DNA of 64,000 nt, from positions 19,286,615 through 19,350,614 of the forward strand of contig CM046868.1 in the NCBI GenBank assembly GCA_025617745.1, read 5' to 3'. Shown here piece by piece: positions 61,101 to 64,000 of this stretch (position 1 is the first letter of the stretch; each line of letters starts with the position of its first letter). This DNA comes from Heliocidaris erythrogramma. Taxonomy: Eukaryota > Echinodermata > Echinoidea > Camarodonta > Echinometridae. A model generated the notes under the pieces. It did not search any database and was not told the DNA's origin. It saw only the letters and a list, made by a program, of their open reading frames with translations. The position numbers were made by a program, and so were the translations under genes.

Positions 61101-61240
61101 CCCCGCCGCCGAGCCCGAGGAAGGGTCAGGGCGAGGAAGGTACTGGGGGAACCGATGTGTGTAATACACCTGTTGCATGAAATCCACCTGCACCCGGCGT
61201 AGGCGCTTCATCTCAACTTACCGTATTGAACATCCACCAT
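44451..61240 (-). CDS. SPMAP2-like: THEG/SPMAP2-family sperm microtubule-associated protein (8 exons, 314 aa)
   Basis: Member of the testicular haploid expressed gene (THEG, now SPMAP2/SPMAP2L) family, associated with sperm-tail microtubules. Exons in transcript order: 61240-61222, 52222-52180, 50153-50091, 49606-49472, 47935-47798, 47158-47017, 45560-45447, 44741-44451 (TAA). Phases join throughout and total 315 codons. Eight THEG repeats of the form RxxxLxxPK are centred near residues 23, 68, 115, 161, 197, 231, 267 and 304, for example TPRTEELSSPKKN, KERLEYLARAKTP, SSRVEMLARPK, TPRQLELAKPK, PPRIEELAQP. YSCGRNSVIW and FSCGRKSPIW are paired spacers. Exons 2-8 are secure as a set. Exon 1 (MVDVQY, strong start context, donor gtaagt, correct phase) is tentative across a 9-kb intron; an alternative is 53135-53105. 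Exon 5 has a weak donor (gtattc). Confidence 0.85.
45580..46255 (+). mobile_element. X-box tandem-unit repeat element, copy 2
   Basis: Starts aatatcactgaagatgatga then ttaatacccccgcccc. Three nearly identical 161-bp units follow, then a (gacc)n/(gccc)n patch and the end aacttcgtttggcgggggta. Each unit has one perfect X-box: 45711-45724, 45872-45885, 46033-46046. It starts 20 bp upstream of the exon 7 acceptor, that is, in the intron between exons 6 and 7 of the THEG/SPMAP2-like gene. Confidence 0.85.
46581..46769 (-). mobile_element. Mariner-like MITE, copy 2
   Basis: 189 bp, CAGTGAAACCTG to CAGGTTTGACTG with TA on both sides. Reverse orientation relative to 12537-12709; internal words correspond throughout. 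Confidence 0.75.
47485..47775. repeat. CT-rich low-complexity tract beside exon 5
   Basis: About 290 bp of ctctctctctct-type sequence with a C/CA run near 47690. On the minus strand it is GA-rich and starts about 20 bp after the exon 5 donor. Confidence 0.85.
48482..49464 (+). mobile_element. X-box tandem-unit repeat element, copy 3, split by a SINE
   Basis: Starts gaatatcactgaagatgatt then aataccccgccc; ends aacttcgtttggcgagggta. About five diverged units. Perfect X-boxes at 48764-48777 and 48932-48945; one-mismatch sites at 48607-48620 and 49290-49303. A SINE interrupts it at 48970-49187. Ends 8 bp from the exon 4 splice donor of the THEG/SPMAP2-like gene. Confidence 0.8.
48970..49187 (+). 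repeat. 5'-truncated SINE inserted in the X-box repeat
   Basis: Matches the body and tail of 41040-41387 (aacgtcctttggcaagac, cagtctccacccaggtgt, aagcgcc.tgagc, then a (ATT)n tail). The tRNA head is missing. Host repeat sequence resumes at caagaccaatgtgtgtgcc. Confidence 0.8.
50375..51360 (+). repeat. Degenerate 150-bp tandem array carrying DR1 motifs
   Basis: About six units, each with gcagcatcaccaaaa, acctccatacaaaatttga, aagaaatc.gtcaagaaatg and tatgacctttgaccctat. Perfect or near-perfect DR1 sites (tgacctttgaccc) lie at 50499-50511, 50802-50814, 50946-50958 and 51098-51110. In the intron between exons 2 and 3 of the THEG/SPMAP2-like gene. The last unit is broken by a hAT-like MITE. Confidence 0.8.
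51238..51351. mobile_element. 114-bp palindromic MITE with 8-bp target duplication (hAT-like)
   Basis: Arms of about 49 bp start catgggcgccaatcctcaca and enclose a 15-base loop. Flanked by CACACAAG on both sides (51230-51237, 51352-51359), a clean 8-bp duplication as made by hAT-type transposases. Confidence 0.85.
51466..52072. mobile_element. Inverted-repeat element with gcctttcacact ends
   Basis: Left gagccctttcacactcactt, right reverse complement gaggcctttcacactccctg. Subterminal agagcg.tctaact.agaacgg words occur several times in both orientations. About 0.6 kb; class not determined. Confidence 0.65.
52288..52446. mobile_element. 159-bp hAT-like MITE with TTATTGAC target duplication
   Basis: Ends CAGTGGCGGATC and, in reverse complement, CAGGGGCAGATCC; flanked by TTATTGAC on both sides (52280-52287, 52447-52454). 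An internal palindrome aagtacacaata/tattgtgtactt is perfect. Starts about 65 bp upstream of the exon 2 acceptor. Confidence 0.85.
53105..53135 (-). other. Alternative first coding exon candidate for the THEG/SPMAP2-like gene
   Basis: Minus-strand ATG followed by 31 bases (MTCYWVKGYT) and a good donor, gtgagt. It leaves one base, so it joins exon 2 at 52222 in the right phase. It lies about 0.9 kb from exon 2 and about 270 bp downstream of the X-box at 53407-53420, so it would suit a promoter there. No homology decides between this and the exon at 61240-61222. Confidence 0.3.
53136..56496. other. THEG/SPMAP2-like intron 1, first part
   Basis: Apart from an (AAAG)n run at 53187-53217 and the X-box at 53407-53420, this is AT-rich DNA with frequent acatgtac words and no recognised element or exon. 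Confidence 0.5.
53407..53420. promoter_or_regulatory. Perfect RFX X-box palindrome (GTTACCATGGCAAC)
   Basis: Matches the X-box consensus GTNRCC-N2-RGYAAC at every defined position. It lies inside intron 1, 1.2 kb upstream of exon 2 of the THEG/SPMAP2-like gene. RFX factors drive ciliary and sperm-flagellar genes through this site. Unlike the other X-boxes in the window it is not inside a recognisable copy of the tandem-unit repeat family, although gagcattgct just before it is also a word of that repeat. Confidence 0.5.
56497..57168. mobile_element. Foldback element with about 245-bp arms, copy 1
   Basis: Left arm ggcccctgccatcaaaatgc then aagtggatacctg; right arm is its close reverse complement. 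Arms include atatgtttcatagattttt, ccacccacttaaaaaatcct and gtcaatcatcaatgagcta. Related to the element at 59613-60258. Confidence 0.85.
57169..59612. other. THEG/SPMAP2-like intron 1, middle part
   Basis: 57785-58020 is a decayed element with hAT-like wording (ggcaggatccaggattttga ... cccctcaatcggct). A C10/A12 run lies at 59107-59132. Otherwise nothing recognised. Confidence 0.45.
59613..60258. mobile_element. Foldback element, copy 2, related to 56497-57168
   Basis: Left aaagggcccctgcaaccaaa, right in reverse complement aaaggtccacggcaacccaa. The aacatctaaatatgtttcat and agctccagatctcattcctg words pair across the element and parallel copy 1. More diverged outside the arms. Confidence 0.8.
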
Positions 61241-61680
61241 TTTTACACCTTCTTGTCGATGACTATCTTAAAAATTCGACATATCAACTTCAGCGGTTCC
61301 TCTTCTTGGAATATGACACCAAGTTAGCGAATACAATGATTTTCTATGATTTAAAACAATATTGTAAAGTGAAGTTCTGGTCTAGTCTAAAATTAAATGT
61401 ATAAAAATACACAAACTCGCGTGGTACGGATACGTCGCGTCACGTAGTAACGGGCCTTGGATACAATATGCAAATCAAGCTGATCTGAGAGAAGGGGCGG
61501 TAACGCTCAACAGATGATCATTTAATTATCAGTGAAAGGCGAAACATATAGGACTAGACTATAGGAGGGCAGGCATTGCATTAAAAAAAAGAACTGGACT
61601 GCCTTTTATGGAATGATTGTTAAAATATTTTGTATATACCTCCTTTTTAGTCTATGAAATATAATTTTAATAGCTTTATT

Positions 61681-61723
61681 TTCTTCTTCTTCTTCTTCTT
61701 CTTCTTCTTCTTCTTCTTCTTCT

Positions 61724-61770
<47 letters not shown>

Positions 61771-61845
61771 TTCTTCTTCTTCTTCTTCTTCTTCTTCTTC
61801 TTCTTCTTCTTCTTCTTCTTCTTCTTCTTCTTCTTCTTCTTCCTC
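61681..61845. repeat. (TTC)n microsatellite
   Basis: About 165 bp of cttctt repeats with two interruptions, roughly 440 bp upstream of the THEG/SPMAP2-like exon 1. Confidence 0.95.
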
Positions 61846-63392
61846 GGCTTTCTTTGGCTTAATACTCTTCTTAAGTTCTTTAGTTCTGCAAGACTTAAAC
61901 GGTAAGTATTTTTTTCTTTTTGTTTTGTTTTGTTTGTTTTTTGAAAATTATTGAAAGTTGCCCATTTGACTTATGCTAGTGACTTGATGATTATTGTCAC
62001 TAAAAGTTTCTTATCATTAAGCCTGATTTTTGTTGCTCGAACTTTGTCATATTACTTTTGACTCGGTATAGACAAGATATCTGTGGTATGGGGAACTGTA
62101 GTCCTATATAGTGACAATTTTGTTAACCGTTAACCTGTATTCTAATTGGGAAAGGTTGACATCATGCAGATGTCATTGTTTAATTTTAAAAAATCCTCAT
62201 ATCATCACGGTTAATCAGTCTATAAAAGATCTAGTCCTGTGCGCAGTAAAAACATAACTGAGAGCTCAGCTATTATGCATGAGGCAATGATCCATGCACA
62301 GCTTTCTACCCCTCTCTGTTGTTCTTGACTCTCCATCTGTCTTTTTCTTTAGCTCAATGTCTCTCTTTTCCTCCGTCTCACTTCTAAAATGCATTATGTA
62401 AACATACAATTCACTTTTTTACTAGTATATAGGGCAAAAATTTTTACGATTAAGCGAGCTTTCTTTAAGGCCCTTCCACTAAGACTTGTACAGATTTAAC
62501 GTCCTTCTGGCTCCAAACAGACGTCTTGCAAACGATTTCTGTTGTTGTACATTACATTGTACATCCTTGTGAACAAATAACATTCTATACAATCAAGAGC
62601 AAAACGAAAGAAAAACCCTATAGGCTTGAAGTTGAGATTTCTTTCAAAAGTTGAACCTTTGCAAATGCTGCTTATACACTTTATCCTATATTGGGGGGGG
62701 GGGGGGCGCAATATTTAGCAAGAGTCGTATGAAACTACATATACATGATATAGCGAGCAAAGCAATTACATCTTCATCTTTTCAAATTTTGATGCCTTTA
62801 AGCTATTTAAGCAGTGGCGTATCCAGGGGGGGCGCAACAGGCGCGCGCCCCCCTATTGGCCGTCGTAAAAAAAAAAAAAAAATAGCCAAAAAAAAAAATC
62901 CTCATACCAATTGAAAATATTGTTCATTAAATAGGCTTCAAAATTGGTCACATATATAGAACTGCCAAGTAGTAAGTTTTTAACGTATTAATACTTTTTT
63001 TGGAGTAAAATACGTCCGTACGTTTTTCTGTGCGAAAATCCGTTTTTTGAAAATTCCGAGTATGGTTGTTCGAACTTACACTACGTAGATACCGTACAAC
63101 TACCTTATCTTGCCTATGTGCACTGTTTGTGCTAACATGTACAGTGTATACGAAGCATGGTGTGAGAACAAACAAAGTACATTGACAAGATAACGTACTG
63201 TGCAGTGAATCCATGTTTATGCATGATGGCAGTGCACGATTGTGCTATCGCGAGATAAGGAAATCACAGCCCCTAATAACCGGCATTTGTCCTCTGAGAA
63301 CTGATTCTAAATTTTGCAAATGAGTCCAAATGGAATATCATCGCTATTTTTCATGATTCAAGTGAGAGATAATGTCTAATTTGTTGAAATAT

Positions 63393-63449
63393 TCTCTTGA
63401 AAAAAATCCCTGCTGGAAAGTGAATTCCAGCAGGGATTTTTTCAAGAGA
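63393..63449. repeat. 57-bp hairpin
   Basis: tctcttgaaaaaaatccctg then ctggaa pairs with ttccag then cagggattttttcaagaga around a loop of about 7 bases. Stem about 25 bp with at most one bulge. Confidence 0.85.
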
Positions 63450-64000
63450 CTATGATCAAGGTACAAGGATAAAGGTGCCAAGTCTTCCAGCACCAGCGGC
63501 CTAGATAATTGGTAGTTTGGTGGGTACAGTGCGTGCATATCGTGAATCGTTCTTCATGACCAGGCTTTCGTGGCTTGTTTTCTACTCTTCCCGGCCCCCC
63601 CCCCCCCCCCCCCACTCAGTATTATTTAGGGTACGCGTATGCTTGTTCCCTCCCTTTGAAAGCACCCCCTATCTCAGGGCTGCCAAAATTTCTGAACCCC
63701 CCTGTCGCGGGCTCTGCGCGGGCTTTTCCTGCTTTGGAGACCCCCGTAAATTCAGAACACTGCTCAATGTACCCCCCTATCTCAGGTGAGCTCTCATTCC
63801 AACCCCATATCTCAGGACAGACACCAACCCCCTCCCAAGTAAGCTGTCATTACAATACCTTGGAAGAGATGGTGGCCAGTGTTTCTACTTTTCAAAATGA
63901 AATAATCCTGGCTGAATGAGCTATCAAAACTAGCAGGAATTTCAGGAATTTGATCCTGGGATTTGATCGATTTTTCAAGATATTTCATAACCCCCCTTTT

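Larger units (their letters stand above)
61241..64000. other. Region upstream of the THEG/SPMAP2-like exon 1
   Basis: 61681-61845 is a pure-looking (TTC)n microsatellite. 62811-62900 begins cagtggcgtatccagggggg, like a hAT-type end. 63393-63449 is a hairpin. 63590-63840 has recurring cccctatctcag words and C runs that look like part of a repeat cut by the window end. No gene recognised. Confidence 0.5.

Noticed and set aside
60990-61211. Minus-strand 73-codon frame near the THEG/SPMAP2-like start, in a GC-rich patch
   Set aside because: It starts 11 bases past the exon 1 donor, has no family similarity, and its possible donors give the wrong phase to join exon 2.
61654-61905. Poly-phenylalanine reading frame
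   Set aside because: Direct translation of the (TTC)n microsatellite.

Overview
The window is animal DNA: AT-rich, with spliced genes, GT-AG introns of 0.3 to 12 kb, and a dense load of short transposons. All three genes are metazoan families. The intron repeats (many small inverted-repeat elements, tRNA-derived SINE pieces, palindromes of the form gggtgtttcataaag) look like those of marine invertebrates. My guess is an echinoderm, probably a sea urchin, but this rests on general impression only; no rRNA, mitochondrial or other diagnostic marker is present.

Three genes can be assembled exon by exon. (1) CFAP206, + strand, 5228-19739, 14 exons, 623 aa: an axonemal radial-spoke protein. (2) NOP16, + strand, 23868-38361, 5 exons, 188 aa: a nucleolar 60S ribosome-assembly protein whose first intron is 12.3 kb and mostly mobile DNA. 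(3) A THEG/SPMAP2-family gene, - strand, 44451-61240, 8 exons, 314 aa with eight THEG repeats: a sperm-flagellum microtubule-associated family. Its first exon is tentative. All frames, phases and splice sites join without a break. NOP16 and the THEG-like gene converge. A 100-codon reading frame with a signal peptide at 237-539 is a weak fourth candidate.

Layout: 1-5227 is intergenic with several inverted-repeat transposons, including two TTAA-flanked elements that abut. 5228-19739 is CFAP206. 19740 to about 21030 is its probable 3' UTR, followed by CT/GA-rich low-complexity DNA up to the NOP16 promoter, which has an E-box. NOP16 intron 1 holds a 120-bp palindrome, a 7.3-kb element with 20-bp terminal inverted repeats and a 1.3-kb minisatellite at one end, and two further foldback elements. 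39970-44450 is intergenic with SINEs, nested MITEs and a PIF/Harbinger-like MITE. The THEG-like gene introns hold two copies of a tandem-unit repeat carrying perfect RFX X-box palindromes, an array carrying DR1 nuclear-receptor motifs, two hAT-like MITEs with clear 8-bp target duplications, and two related foldbacks. 61241-64000 is repeat-rich.

Two of the three genes act in cilia or flagella. The sequence's most interesting feature is that intronic repeats in exactly those two genes carry palindromes matching the binding site of RFX, the main ciliary-gene regulator. I found no gene cluster or clearly new molecular system; the most novel objects are the repeat architectures. All calls come from reading and translating the sequence by eye.
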